Assembly (NCBI GenBank): GCA_035293945.1
Contig: DATGLV010000002.1
Coordinates: 1-64,000, forward strand
Direction of reading: 5' to 3'
Length of the DNA: 64,000 nucleotides
Source: VAZQ01 sp035293945
GTDB taxonomy: Bacteria > Pseudomonadota > Alphaproteobacteria > Rhizobiales > Xanthobacteraceae
Below, one piece after another: positions 9,070 through 18,072 of this stretch; the stretch's first letter is position 1; every line of letters begins with the position of its first letter. The notes beneath the pieces were generated by a model. The model had not been told where the DNA came from, searched no databases, and was given only the letters and a program-made list of their open reading frames with translations. The position numbers and the translations under genes are program-made.

Positions 9070-9393
9070 TCATGATTGCTTCATCGTGATCGATTTTTGT
9101 TCTTCGATCTTCCTGGCCATAAGCCGCTCGATCAAATCGGCCAATTGATCGATCGTGCTGGAGAGCAGGATGGATTCATCGCCCACATCGGTGCTCGCTC
9201 GCTGCGCCGGCTGGTTGGCGTTGAACGGCAGGCTGATATCGAACTTCTCCTCCAGCTCGAACAGGACCTCGACGAAGTCCAAGGATTCCGCGCCGAGATC
9301 CTTCAGCCGCACGTCGGGCTTGAGCCGCTCGAGCGGGATCCTGAGCTGGCTGGCGATGATGAGCTTGACTTCGCTTCGGACGTCCACGGCCAT
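9070..9393 (-). CDS. acyl carrier protein
   Basis: A 107-residue ACP. The phosphopantetheine attachment site is Ser37 in LKDLGAESLDFVEVLFELEE. The protein is longer than housekeeping AcpP (about 78 residues), with an insertion after the SLDF helix (about residues 55-75) and a basic C-terminal tail. This recalls dedicated carriers such as NodF or AcpXL, though it is not clearly either. The ATG at 9391-9393 (MAVDVRSEVK) is chosen because the 30 codons upstream look non-coding. The ketosynthase gene follows after 10 bases. It is probably the carrier used by the ketosynthase, FkbH-like and LpxL-like proteins of this operon. Confidence 0.9.
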   Translation of the reverse strand: MAVDVRSEVKLIIASQLRIPLERLKPDVRLKDLGAESLDFVEVLFELEEKFDISLPFNANQPAQRASTDVGDESILLSSTIDQLADLIERLMARKIEEQKSITMKQS

Positions 9394-9546
9394 GGTTTCC
9401 ACGCAAGGATCTCGGTTGATTAGACGCGAGAGGGCGCGCGCATGCAATGCGCAAACCGCCGAGCCGTGCGATCGGCTGATCATCAGCTCATACGCGAAAG
9501 CCCGGCTGGCACGGCCTGTGGACGGCGCGCCAGACTCGGCAAAAAT

Positions 9547-10818
9547 CTAGACAAACCCGTGCTCGCGGCGCCACCGGCGGTGCAGCCACAGCCACTGCTC
9601 GGGGTGCTCGCGGACCCAGCCTTCGATGATGGTCGTGACCATCTGCATTGTCTTTGCCACATCGATCTTGCCCTCGGCATCGCGCGGCACCGACAAGGCC
9701 TCGGTCAATTCGAGGCGAAACCGGTGATCGGGAAGGCGAATGGCGCGTGTTCCGTGGATCGGACAATCGAAACGACGCGCCAGGCGCGCCAATGTCGGGT
9801 TGGCCTTGCAACGGCGACCGAAGAACTCGACGTCGATCCCCATGGTGAAATGCTGGTCGGCGAGCATCCCGACGTGAACGCCGCGCTTGAGCGCATCCGC
9901 AATCCGCAGCGGCGCGTCGGCGCCCGCAGGAATGAGCGCGCCCATGGTCGCCTTGCGGATGCGGAATATCTCCTCGCCTAGCGCCGCGAGGTGCGGTCGC
10001 TGATAGACGACCGCGCCTTCGAGGCCGAACCTGACCGCAGCGAGCGCCGGCAGCTCCCAATTCGCCAGGTGGGCGCCGAACAAGAGCGCCGGCTTACCGT
10101 CGTCGCGCAGGCGCGCCAGTCGCTCGGCGCTCGCCGGCGGCACGATGATGCGACCGCGTCCGGCGTGGTCCGCGTCGAAATCCGCGAGGGCATCGAGGTG
10201 GGCGAATTCCGCGCCGACTCGGCCGAGATTGTCCCAGACGCGGTCAAGGATGTGCTCGATCTCGGCGGCGGGTTTCTCGGGAAACGCCGCGCGGAGGTTC
10301 AGCCTGCCGTCCCGGTGATATGCGAGGTGCGGCCCGATGCGGCGCAAGAGCGCTGCGCAAAAGTCGGCAAGCCGGTCCGGGTCGACGCGGCGCAGAAGGC
10401 GCAGCAGCAACACGGCGGCATGACCGGCGACTGCATTGAGCCGCATCGACCAATGCGGACCGGAGGTGATCTCAAGCTTCGGATTCCGCTGCCGAACCCG
10501 GTGCTCCAGCTCGCGCACAAACGGCAGAAACTGGGCGAGCCGGTCCTCGATCTGACGGAAGCCCGCATAGCTGGTCGACACCAGGATGAACCGCGACCCG
10601 TTTCGCAACCGCACCATGCAGCGATGCTGGCGGGTCAACGCGCCGGCGAACGGATCGAGCAGCCGAACCTTGTACGCGCAGAGCTCGACGACATCTTCGT
10701 AGGCGACCCGCCCTCCCCGCCGGTCGTCGCACCATTCAAGGCCGTCGCCCGCCAAGCTGTAGCGGCGCTCACGCGCAAGAATGCTCCTGCGACTGGAATA
10801 AACCGCCGCCGTTGCCAT
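9547..10818 (-). CDS. LpxL/HtrB-type lipid A acyltransferase with N-terminal extension
   Basis: A 423-residue protein. Residues from about 120 onward match the late lipid A acyltransferases: the HX4E catalytic motif is HLANWE (His250, Glu255), with VYQRPHL, ADQHF and the Trp/Arg-rich end EQWLWLHRRWRRE. Such enzymes move acyl chains from ACP to lipid A or similar lipids at the inner membrane. The first ~115 residues (RRYSLAGDGLEWCDDRRGG to FLPFVRELEHRV) are not part of the usual family and resemble a small PH-like beta domain, so this is a fusion. It is followed by the ACP gene (153 bases away) and preceded by the MsbA-like exporter (12 bases away). Confidence 0.88.
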   Translation of the reverse strand: MATAAVYSSRRSILARERRYSLAGDGLEWCDDRRGGRVAYEDVVELCAYKVRLLDPFAGALTRQHRCMVRLRNGSRFILVSTSYAGFRQIEDRLAQFLPFVRELEHRVRQRNPKLEITSGPHWSMRLNAVAGHAAVLLLRLLRRVDPDRLADFCAALLRRIGPHLAYHRDGRLNLRAAFPEKPAAEIEHILDRVWDNLGRVGAEFAHLDALADFDADHAGRGRIIVPPASAERLARLRDDGKPALLFGAHLANWELPALAAVRFGLEGAVVYQRPHLAALGEEIFRIRKATMGALIPAGADAPLRIADALKRGVHVGMLADQHFTMGIDVEFFGRRCKANPTLARLARRFDCPIHGTRAIRLPDHRFRLELTEALSVPRDAEGKIDVAKTMQMVTTIIEGWVREHPEQWLWLHRRWRREHGFV

Positions 10819-10830
10819 CGATGTGCTGGG

Positions 10831-12621
10831 TTAGACCGCCTGCCGGTCGATCTCGCCGGCGAATTGCAAGTTGAAGAAATGGGCGTAGCGGGCGCCGTTG
10901 GCGAGCAGAGATTGATGGCGCCCGGATTCGACCACTCGCCCGTCTTCGATGACGTAGATCCGGTCGGCGTTGACGATCGTGTGCAGGCGATGCGCGATCA
11001 CCAGCCGGGTTCGACCGCCGAACAGGCGCGAGATCGCCAAATTCACGTACTGTTCGGATTCGCTGTCGAGGAAGGAGGTGGGCTCGTCGAGCAATATGAT
11101 CGAGGCATTGCGAATGAGCGCGCGCGCCACCGAGATGCGCTGGCGCTGGCCGCCGGACAGCTTCATGCCGTGCTCACCCACCCCGGAATGGTAGCCTTGG
11201 GGAAGCTGGGTGATAAACTCGTCGGCATGCGCGGCTTTGGCGGCGGCCACGACCTCGGCTTGGCTCGCCCCGGGAAGGCCGAGCGCGATGTTCTCGGCGA
11301 CGGTGCCGCGGAACAGGAACGCATCCTGGCCCACATAGGCAAGCTGGTCGCGCAACGATTGTCGCGCCACGCTGGAAATCTCCGTTCCGTCGACGAGGAT
11401 CGACCCGCCGTAGGGCTCGTAGAAGCGCAATACCAGATTGAGAATGGTCGACTTGCCGCCGCCGGACGGTCCCACCAGCGCGGTCAAGCAGCCGGGCTCC
11501 GCCGCGAACGAAATGCCGCGCAGCACCAGCCGATCGGGCTGGTAGCAGAAGTCGACGTCGCGAAATTCAAGCCGGCCCCGCGCGACCACCAGTGCCGGCT
11601 TGTCATCGTCCTGCGCCCGGTCCGGCATGTCGAGGAATTCGAAGAGAACCCGCACCCCCATCAGTGAGCCGTTGAGGTCCATGTTCAAGCGCGCCAGACG
11701 CTTGGCCGGCTCGTAGGTCAGAAGAAACGCGGTGATGAACGAAATGAACTCACCGGGCGCGGCGTTGAACACCAATATCTCGTAGCCGCCGAGCAGAATC
11801 ACCAGGGCGACCGAAATCCCGCCCAGCGATTCCATCAGCGGGCTGGCGAGGTTCGATGCGCGCGCGAGCTTGTTGGACAGGCGCTCGATCTGGTCGACAT
11901 TGGCATCGACCCGCTCGCGCATCAGGCGCTGCAGATTGAACGCCTCCACGATCTTGAAGCCCTGCACGGTCTCCTGCAGCACCTCGAGAATGTTGGTGGC
12001 GGCGGAAAATTCGCCATGCACGATCTCCCGCACGCGCTTGACCGCGCGGCGGCCGATGAAGATCGCGGGCGGTGCCACAAACAAGGTCAGCAGCATCAGC
12101 TTCGGATTCTGCGAGATCATGACACCGAGCAATCCGATCAGCGCGAAGGCATCCCGGCCGAACGAGGTAATCAGCGTATTGAGGGTGTCGGAGGCGGATC
12201 GCGCGCCCCAGGTAATGCGCGCGGAAAACTCCGACGAATGCCGGTCGGAGAAGAACGCCATGTTCTGCCGCAGGACCTTCTCGAACATGCGCTTCTGATA
12301 GGCCGCGACGATGCGGTTGCCGATCCGCGCGAGCTCGACCGTCTGCCCGTAGGTCGACAGTCCACGCAGAGTTGAAAGCAGGACAATACCGACGGAGACG
12401 CCGACGACGGCCGCCAAGTTGCGCTCGACATAGGCTTCGTTGATGCCGTGACCGATGAGGTAGGCCGATCCCGCCATGCATGCAGCGCTGACCCCCATCA
12501 TCGCGAGCACAAGCGCATAGACACGCCAATTGCCTAATCCGTGCTCGGCCAACAGGCGGCGGATCAGGCTAGGCGCTCCGTATGGATCGGCGAACGCCTT
12601 TGCGATCAGTGACTTCAACAT
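10831..12621 (-). CDS. ABC exporter, MsbA type (permease-ATPase fusion)
   Basis: A 596-residue half-transporter, probably a lipid flippase in the inner membrane. The transmembrane domain covers about residues 35-320. The ATPase carries Walker A GPSGGGKST at 384-392, Q-loop YVGQDAFLF, signature LSGGQ at 488-492, Walker B IILLDEP at 508-514 and the switch His in IAHRL. The ATG at 12619-12621 (MLKSLIAKAF) is preferred because the 83 codons upstream are Cys/Arg-rich and non-coding in character. It appears to be the first gene of the run that continues with the LpxL-like, ACP, KS, CFA-type and FkbH-like genes, so it likely exports their product. Confidence 0.93.
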   Translation of the reverse strand: MLKSLIAKAFADPYGAPSLIRRLLAEHGLGNWRVYALVLAMMGVSAACMAGSAYLIGHGINEAYVERNLAAVVGVSVGIVLLSTLRGLSTYGQTVELARIGNRIVAAYQKRMFEKVLRQNMAFFSDRHSSEFSARITWGARSASDTLNTLITSFGRDAFALIGLLGVMISQNPKLMLLTLFVAPPAIFIGRRAVKRVREIVHGEFSAATNILEVLQETVQGFKIVEAFNLQRLMRERVDANVDQIERLSNKLARASNLASPLMESLGGISVALVILLGGYEILVFNAAPGEFISFITAFLLTYEPAKRLARLNMDLNGSLMGVRVLFEFLDMPDRAQDDDKPALVVARGRLEFRDVDFCYQPDRLVLRGISFAAEPGCLTALVGPSGGGKSTILNLVLRFYEPYGGSILVDGTEISSVARQSLRDQLAYVGQDAFLFRGTVAENIALGLPGASQAEVVAAAKAAHADEFITQLPQGYHSGVGEHGMKLSGGQRQRISVARALIRNASIILLDEPTSFLDSESEQYVNLAISRLFGGRTRLVIAHRLHTIVNADRIYVIEDGRVVESGRHQSLLANGARYAHFFNLQFAGEIDRQAV

Positions 12622-12706
12622 GCGCTGCGCTGGTTGGTGCCAAACCGGACCGCCACTCGGTATCAATGCCGACCTTATCCGTCCAAGGCGGGAAATCAAT
12701 GAAATT

Positions 12707-13765
12707 TCAGGCCGATCCGCTGCGCAGCACCTTGTAGCCGAGTTGCAGCGCGCGAAGCGGATGCAGTCGAATGAAATGCCGCAACAGGTTGGCGCGGCCC
12801 GGGGGAGACGGCATGGCGTCGCCCCGCAGAAGAGTGAGCAGTGCCAGCTGCGCCAGCCGTCGTTCCGCATGCGTGAGCACCAAATTGCGATCGCTCAAGG
12901 CCGATACGTCGACTGCAGCTGCATTCGCGTCGGCACCGTCGACGCAATCGGCACGGTCGAGGAGCCTGAATAACGGCACCAAATCTCCGTAAAGCGGCGA
13001 GCCGATGCCAGCGTCGCTTCGCCAGTCCGGCGGCGCGGTGAGATGCGCGGCCGGATCGCCGCCGCCATGCCGCCGCGCGTGCGCCGCGCGCTGCGCCAGG
13101 CGCGTCGAGAACAGCTGCCGAGCGGCGGCACGCTTGGTGGCGCTCGCATGATGCAGGCGATACTGCAGCAGGCGCTCCGGCAGATTGGCAAGCTCGGCGA
13201 CCTCGGATACGCGCAGCCACAGATCGTAGTCCTCCGCACCTTCGAAGGCGGTCCGGTAGGGCCCGACATGGCGCAAGACCTGGCTGCGCAACATCACCGA
13301 GGAATGCACAAACGGGTTGGTGCGGGGCAGCAATGCCGCGAGCTCCTCGGGCGCCGCCGGCGGTTGCAGGGCGCCGCACGGAGAGCCCTGCTCGTCGATG
13401 CGGTCGGCCCAGGTGCCGAGCAAACCGACCCCGGGATGCCGGTCGAGATAGTCGCTCTGGCGTTGCAGGCGCTGCGGATGGGCGCGGTCGTCGGCGTCGA
13501 GACGCGCGATCAGCGTGCCACGCGCCGCATCGAGCCCGCGATTGAGCGCGGCGACCAGCCCCTCTCTCGGCTGAGGGATGAGGCGAACGCGGGGATCGCT
13601 GCGCCCGCTTGCGGCAACAAGCTCCGCCGAAGCATCCTCCGATCCGTCATCGATCACGATGAGCTCGAGATCGGTCAGGGTCTGCGCCAGAACGGATGCG
13701 ATCGCCTCGCCGAGCCAGCGTGCGCCATCGCGGACCGGCATGATCACTGAAATCCGCGGCTTCAT
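12707..13765 (-). CDS. glycosyltransferase family 2
   Basis: A 352-residue GT-A fold glycosyltransferase. It begins MKPRISVIMPVRDGARWL, with LELIVIDDGSEDAS for nucleotide binding, LIARLDADDRAHP carrying the DXD metal site, and the downstream GAEDYDLWLRV acceptor-site motif. No membrane anchor is seen. A start 13 codons upstream is possible. It is transcribed towards the ABC exporter gene with a gap of 85 bases and is divergent from the next glycosyltransferase-like gene. It likely decorates a surface polysaccharide or glycolipid; donor and acceptor are unknown. Confidence 0.9.
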   Translation of the reverse strand: MKPRISVIMPVRDGARWLGEAIASVLAQTLTDLELIVIDDGSEDASAELVAASGRSDPRVRLIPQPREGLVAALNRGLDAARGTLIARLDADDRAHPQRLQRQSDYLDRHPGVGLLGTWADRIDEQGSPCGALQPPAAPEELAALLPRTNPFVHSSVMLRSQVLRHVGPYRTAFEGAEDYDLWLRVSEVAELANLPERLLQYRLHHASATKRAAARQLFSTRLAQRAAHARRHGGGDPAAHLTAPPDWRSDAGIGSPLYGDLVPLFRLLDRADCVDGADANAAAVDVSALSDRNLVLTHAERRLAQLALLTLLRGDAMPSPPGRANLLRHFIRLHPLRALQLGYKVLRSGSA

Positions 13766-13830
13766 CTCGACAAGTTTGCGATTGTGCCTGCCCTCAGCTA
13801 ACATGTTTTCTTTGGTTGCATCAATTTCGG

Positions 13831-14958
13831 ATGAATATGCGCCTGTCCGCGATCCGAATCCTGGAGATCGGCGACCACCATCATTTCAAGCAAACACTAT
13901 TCGACCAGACCAAGCTTCTGTGGACCGGCCGAAGGCGGCCGAAACTGCCGCCGCGCGACTACGCAGACTGCACGCCGCGCGCTTTCGTGCAGGCAATGCG
14001 CGAGGCGGCCGCCGGCAAATTCCACATCGTCGTGGTCTATGCGGGCCAGCGCTCGCCGTGGCACCCGCGCTATTGGCTGCGCGCGTTGTTCGGCCAATCG
14101 CCGTTCGCGGCGGCGATGCGCGGATTCGGCGTCACCTGGCTGCGATATGTCGGGGCACATCCTCCCATTGTGGCGCTCGACATGCATGATATTCCGAGCA
14201 TCCATCCGTCGAACTTCTTTCTGCTCGATCGCGCGCGCATCTATTTCAAGCGCGAGCTGCCGGTCGATCATTGGCAGAGCCTCTGCGGGACGGCGCACGC
14301 CAACCTGCCGACCTCGAGGATCCGGCAGAACCTGCATTGGCAGCGCCGCATCGCCAAGCTGCACCCGATCTCCCTGCAGGCGGGCGCCATCAACCTCGAT
14401 CGGACCGATGCCGAGGTCTTCGCGGGCAAGACTTCGGACGTCTTCTTTGCCGGCGCCATTGCCGCCAACTCGACAGTCCGCAGCGAGGGTCTCGCGCAAT
14501 TGCGCAAGCTCGCCCACCGGGGCATCAGGGTCGACATTGCCGAGGCGCGACTGTCGCCTGACGACTATCACCGGCGCCTATCGCAAGCCTGGCTCGCCTG
14601 GTCTCCGTCCGGGCTGGGGTGGGACTGCTATCGGCACTACGAGGCACCGCAGTGCCTGGCGGTACCGGTCCTCAACTATCCGACGATCGCGCGCGACCGG
14701 CCGTTGCAGGACGGCGTGCATGCCATCTACTATGCCCCGGAGGGGAACGGATTGGGTTCGGCCATAGAAGCCGCCCTTGCCGACAAGGAGAGGCTCGAGC
14801 GCATGGCCCTTGCCGCGCGAGCACATGTGCGCGCTTGTCACGTCGGCGCTGCATTCTGCGAGCGGGTGCTGGGGCTGGCGTTGCAGGACAACACAGACGA
14901 CGGCTTGGACAACGCGTGCGAGGCGCCGAACCAGGGAAGGACCGATGCAACCCGGTAA
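13831..14958 (+). CDS. putative glycosyltransferase (CgeB/exostosin-like)
   Basis: A 375-residue protein without a strong family signature at its start. Its second half, WSPSGLGWDCYRHYEAPQC followed by AVPVLNYPTIAR, strongly resembles the conserved C-terminal region of CgeB-like and exostosin-like glycosyltransferases. A conserved N-terminal stretch reads ILEIGDHHHFKQTL. ATG at 13831 is chosen; a TTG at 13816 and an ATG at 13837 are alternatives, and no clear ribosome binding site decides. Its last 14 bases overlap the next glycosyltransferase gene, so the two are translationally coupled. It is divergent from the GT2 gene. Confidence 0.7.
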   Translation: MNMRLSAIRILEIGDHHHFKQTLFDQTKLLWTGRRRPKLPPRDYADCTPRAFVQAMREAAAGKFHIVVVYAGQRSPWHPRYWLRALFGQSPFAAAMRGFGVTWLRYVGAHPPIVALDMHDIPSIHPSNFFLLDRARIYFKRELPVDHWQSLCGTAHANLPTSRIRQNLHWQRRIAKLHPISLQAGAINLDRTDAEVFAGKTSDVFFAGAIAANSTVRSEGLAQLRKLAHRGIRVDIAEARLSPDDYHRRLSQAWLAWSPSGLGWDCYRHYEAPQCLAVPVLNYPTIARDRPLQDGVHAIYYAPEGNGLGSAIEAALADKERLERMALAARAHVRACHVGAAFCERVLGLALQDNTDDGLDNACEAPNQGRTDATR

Positions 14959-16369
14959 TCGTCCCCGCATCCTGTTCGATATATCAACTTCGATGCGATG
15001 GGTGGGACCGCCGGTCGGAATCGTGCGGGTCGAGCGGCAGCTCGCGCTGTGGGCGCATGCGAACCTGCCCCAGGTGGAGTTCGTCTTCTTCGATCCGAGC
15101 CTGCTCGCCTATCGCGAGGTTTCCGCTCATGTGGATCAATTCCTCAGCGGGGAAGCCGCGCTCGATACGTTCGGGCTGACCAATCCGGCGGCGCCGGGAA
15201 AACGCCGGACCGATCGCATTCCGGGAGGCCTGCGATCCGCATTCTTGTGGATCGGCCAGACGCGGCGAATGGCGCTCGCCCGCCTGGAGCGGCTGCGCCT
15301 CACCACGCCGCACCGCTCGATCGCCGACATGGCCGACCGACTGCAGCGGCGCTTCATGTCGCGCAAGTATCGCGACATCATGGTGCGGCCGGACGGCACC
15401 CGCCGACCTTTCCTTCCCCGCGAAATGGCGCTCGGAGCACCCATTCGCTTCGACCGCAGCGATACCCTGGTCTGCGCCGGATCGGGCTGGGGGCTGACCA
15501 ACATCGACGCGCTCGCCGGCGCGAAGGCTGCCGCCGGATTTCGGCTGGTGCTGCTCTGCTTCGATCTCATCCCGCTCCTGTTTCCGCAATTCTATCGGGA
15601 TCGTGACGTCGCATTATTCGAGCGTTACATGAAAAAGGCGCTGGCGCTTGCCGATCCGGTCATCGTCACGTCCGATGCAGTCGCCGCCGACGTGCGCGCC
15701 TATTGTCAGCAGCACGGGATCGTCGCCGGCAGCGTCGTACGGACAGCCCTCGGGTTCGATGTCGGCAAGGCCGGCGCCCGGCCGGCCGCGCCCCTGCCGC
15801 CGGGCCTTCGCCACGGAAAGTTCGCGATGCTGGTCAGCACGATCGAGCCGCGCAAGGGACACCGCCTGCTCTATCGGATCTGGCAGCGCTTCATCGCTGA
15901 GGGGGTGGTGCAAGCGACCGGATTCAAGCTTGTATTCGTAGGGCGGCGGGGATGGCTGGTCGACGAGCTCATCGCCGCGTTGCGCAACGACCAACAACTC
16001 GCCGGGCACATACTGATACTCGACGAGGCCGATGATGATTTGCTCGCTGCTCTCTACGAAGGTACCGCCTTCTGCCTATACCCCTCCGTTTACGAGGGCT
16101 ACGGTCTGCCGGTGGTCGAGGCCTTCTCGCATGGCAAAGCGGTGCTCGCCTCGACCGGCGGCTCGCTGCCGGAGCTGGTGCAGGACTTCTGCCCGTGCCT
16201 CGACCCGACCGACGAGGAGGCCTGGTACAAGACCATCCGGGATTGGATCGAGCACCCGCAAATGCTGGCGCCGTATGAACGGGAAATCCGGGCGCGGTTC
16301 CGCCATCCGACCTGGTCGGAGGCTGCCGCGGATTTCTTTGGCAAGATCCCCGCCGCGCCGATGGCGTGA
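14945..16369 (+). CDS. glycosyltransferase family 1/4 (GT-B)
   Basis: A 474-residue GT-B enzyme. The N-terminal half starts RPRILFDISTSMRW. The C-terminal donor-binding domain shows MLVSTIEPRKGHRLLYRIW, FVGRRGWLVDELI, and the typical CLYPSVYEGYGLPVVEAFSHGK, with the two acidic residues of the EX7E motif. The start at 14945 overlaps the previous stop by 14 bases and is preceded by GGGAAGGA, so the frame extending 56 codons upstream is not used. The organisation of retaining family-4 mannosyl- or glucosyltransferases fits. Its product is probably part of the same surface glycan as its neighbours. Confidence 0.9.
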   Translation: MQPGNRPRILFDISTSMRWVGPPVGIVRVERQLALWAHANLPQVEFVFFDPSLLAYREVSAHVDQFLSGEAALDTFGLTNPAAPGKRRTDRIPGGLRSAFLWIGQTRRMALARLERLRLTTPHRSIADMADRLQRRFMSRKYRDIMVRPDGTRRPFLPREMALGAPIRFDRSDTLVCAGSGWGLTNIDALAGAKAAAGFRLVLLCFDLIPLLFPQFYRDRDVALFERYMKKALALADPVIVTSDAVAADVRAYCQQHGIVAGSVVRTALGFDVGKAGARPAAPLPPGLRHGKFAMLVSTIEPRKGHRLLYRIWQRFIAEGVVQATGFKLVFVGRRGWLVDELIAALRNDQQLAGHILILDEADDDLLAALYEGTAFCLYPSVYEGYGLPVVEAFSHGKAVLASTGGSLPELVQDFCPCLDPTDEEAWYKTIRDWIEHPQMLAPYEREIRARFRHPTWSEAAADFFGKIPAAPMA

Positions 16370-16411
16370 CGGGCGGCGGCCGGACCGTGTGGCCCGCGCG
16401 CTCGGCTGTTG

Positions 16412-16434
16412 TATAATCAGAAATATCCATTATA
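16412..16434. promoter_or_regulatory. AT-rich inverted repeat, candidate promoter/operator
   Basis: TATAAT at 16412-16417 and ATTATA at 16429-16434 form a 6-base inverted repeat with an 11-base centre, in an AT-rich island within GC-rich DNA. It lies 113 bases upstream of the next glycosyltransferase gene. Either arm could serve as a -10 box; no good -35 box is seen. Confidence 0.35.
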
Positions 16435-16546
16435 GGAAGAACAAGGGGCACTCCCGCCGAGCGGCTCAGTAAAGCATCAGCGACGGTGCGGCTGTCGGGC
16501 TCGCGTGCGGGTGCGGCCGCTTGGTGCAAATTGCTGACGTGGCAAC

Positions 16547-17689
16547 ATGCATTTTGCGTTCGCGATCGTCAGCATGTTTCCGGGCGGCGGCCTGCAGCGC
16601 GATTGCGTCGAGATCGCGCGCCGCGTTCGCAAGCTTGGGCACCAGGTGACGATCTTCACATCGCGAATTTTGGGCGAGCGCTACGCAGAAGACTTGCCGC
16701 TGCGCATCCTGAACGTGAAATGCTACACCAACCATCAGCGACAGCGGGCTTTTTCCGAGGAATTTCACAGAGCGGCAGCACACAATTTCGATCTCCTGGT
16801 TGGCTTCGACAAGCTCGGCGGTCTCGATATTCTCTATTGCTCGGACCGCTCGATGCAGGCGCGGGCCGTACGAAACCCTTTGCTGCAGCTGCTGCCGCGC
16901 TATTGGGAATATGTCGGTCTCGAGCAGGAATGTTTCGCGCCCAACAGACCGACCAAGATCTTGCTGCTGAGCCAAAGCCAATGCGCCGAATATTGGAAGT
17001 GCTGGACCACCGAGCCGGCGCGGCTGACGGTGCTGCCGCCTACGCTCACCGTCGCGCGGCGCATGCCCGAATGTCGCACCGACGGCACCCGCACGCAGGG
17101 TCGCGAGCGCCTCGGTCTATCGGCCGACGATTGGGTGTGGATCGCGGTCGGCGTCCAACCGCGGACCAAGGGACTTGACCGCACCATATGGGCGTTGCGG
17201 CACTTTGCCGATGCCCGACTGCTCATAGTCGGGCTCGACCAGCATGATGCGCGCTCAGCGACGATCGGGCGGCTCGCGCGCTGTCTCGGCGTTGCCCATC
17301 GGATCCATTGGCTGGGGCACCGGGAGGACGTTCCGGCGCTGATGGCCGCCGCCGACCTGTTCGTGCACCCCGCCCGCTACGACACGACCGGAACCGTGAT
17401 TCTGGAAGCCGTGGTGAACGGATTGCCGGTGATCACGACCGCGGCTTGCGGATACGCCACACATGTCAGCAGCGCCGGATCCGGCATCGTCATCCAGCAT
17501 CCGTTCCGGCGGAGGTCCCTCATAGCCGCGCTCCAAGCGGCGCGCGACCCCGCCGTCAGGGCCGAGTGGTCGAAATCGGGAAGCGAGTACGGCAAGCAGG
17601 CCTCACTTTATGAGGGGACGAGCCGCGCCACCGATTTTATCGTGCAGAGCGCCCTCGACGCGACCAAATCACGAGCCACAGCAGGTTAG
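16547..17689 (+). CDS. glycosyltransferase family 4, WaaG-like
   Basis: A 380-residue GT-B enzyme. It begins MHFAFAIVSMFPGGGLQRD, where the Gly-rich loop binds the donor, followed by RRVRKLGHQVTIFTSR. The C-terminal half has VGVQPRTKGLDRTIWALR, LGHREDVPALMAAADLFVHP and the acidic end TGTVILEAVVNGLPVI. The arrangement is that of LPS core glucosyltransferase WaaG/RfaG, which also acts near the inner membrane. A separate promoter may drive it, because a 177-base gap with an AT-rich repeat precedes it. Sugar specificity cannot be read. Confidence 0.88.
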   Translation: MHFAFAIVSMFPGGGLQRDCVEIARRVRKLGHQVTIFTSRILGERYAEDLPLRILNVKCYTNHQRQRAFSEEFHRAAAHNFDLLVGFDKLGGLDILYCSDRSMQARAVRNPLLQLLPRYWEYVGLEQECFAPNRPTKILLLSQSQCAEYWKCWTTEPARLTVLPPTLTVARRMPECRTDGTRTQGRERLGLSADDWVWIAVGVQPRTKGLDRTIWALRHFADARLLIVGLDQHDARSATIGRLARCLGVAHRIHWLGHREDVPALMAAADLFVHPARYDTTGTVILEAVVNGLPVITTAACGYATHVSSAGSGIVIQHPFRRRSLIAALQAARDPAVRAEWSKSGSEYGKQASLYEGTSRATDFIVQSALDATKSRATAG

Positions 17690-17791
17690 CGCCGCAGATG
17701 CTCGCCCACCACGGCGCTAGGAATCGACGCGCCATGTCGCTATGGTGCCGCGCGCAAACAGGGTGACGCAAAGGCTACTCATGGTGTCCGC

Positions 17792-18040
17792 ATGGCGGAG
17801 CATGTAATTCCTCATTTCCACAACACGCCCGGCGTGCCGGTCATCAACATCGGGGCGACCGAGTTCATGTGCGTCGGGGAAAGGCCGCCGTTTGATCACC
17901 CGCACATTTTCATCGATATGGGCGACGCGACGGAAGCCATCTGCCCTTACTGCTCCACGTTGTTCCGCTACGATCCCAGCCTCGACCCTCATGCGGCGAG
18001 GCCGGCGGAGTGCGCGTTGACGGAATCCGCGACCGCCTAG
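17792..18040 (+). CDS. zinc-finger domain-containing protein (zf-CHCC, NDUFS6-like)
   Basis: An 82-residue protein carrying the zf-CHCC pattern: FMCVGERPPFDHPHIFIDMG followed by AICPYCSTLFRYD. The Cys, the His of HPH and the CPYC pair are the expected zinc ligands. The family is related to the C-terminal zinc domain of mitochondrial complex I subunit NDUFS6 and is nearly universal in alphaproteobacteria as a stand-alone short protein. Its role is probably in complex I or protein-fold assembly but is not firmly known. An FAD monooxygenase gene follows after 32 bases on the same strand. Confidence 0.9.
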   Translation: MAEHVIPHFHNTPGVPVINIGATEFMCVGERPPFDHPHIFIDMGDATEAICPYCSTLFRYDPSLDPHAARPAECALTESATA

Positions 18041-18072
18041 GCAGCTGATCAGATCCGGCGAGGGAGACGAAC

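Noticed and set aside
7347..9089. 580-codon plus-strand open frame, and a similar 558-codon frame at 9991-11667
   Set aside because: Both lie antisense to well-supported enzymes (CFA-type, KS, LpxL-like, MsbA-like) and have no motif of their own.
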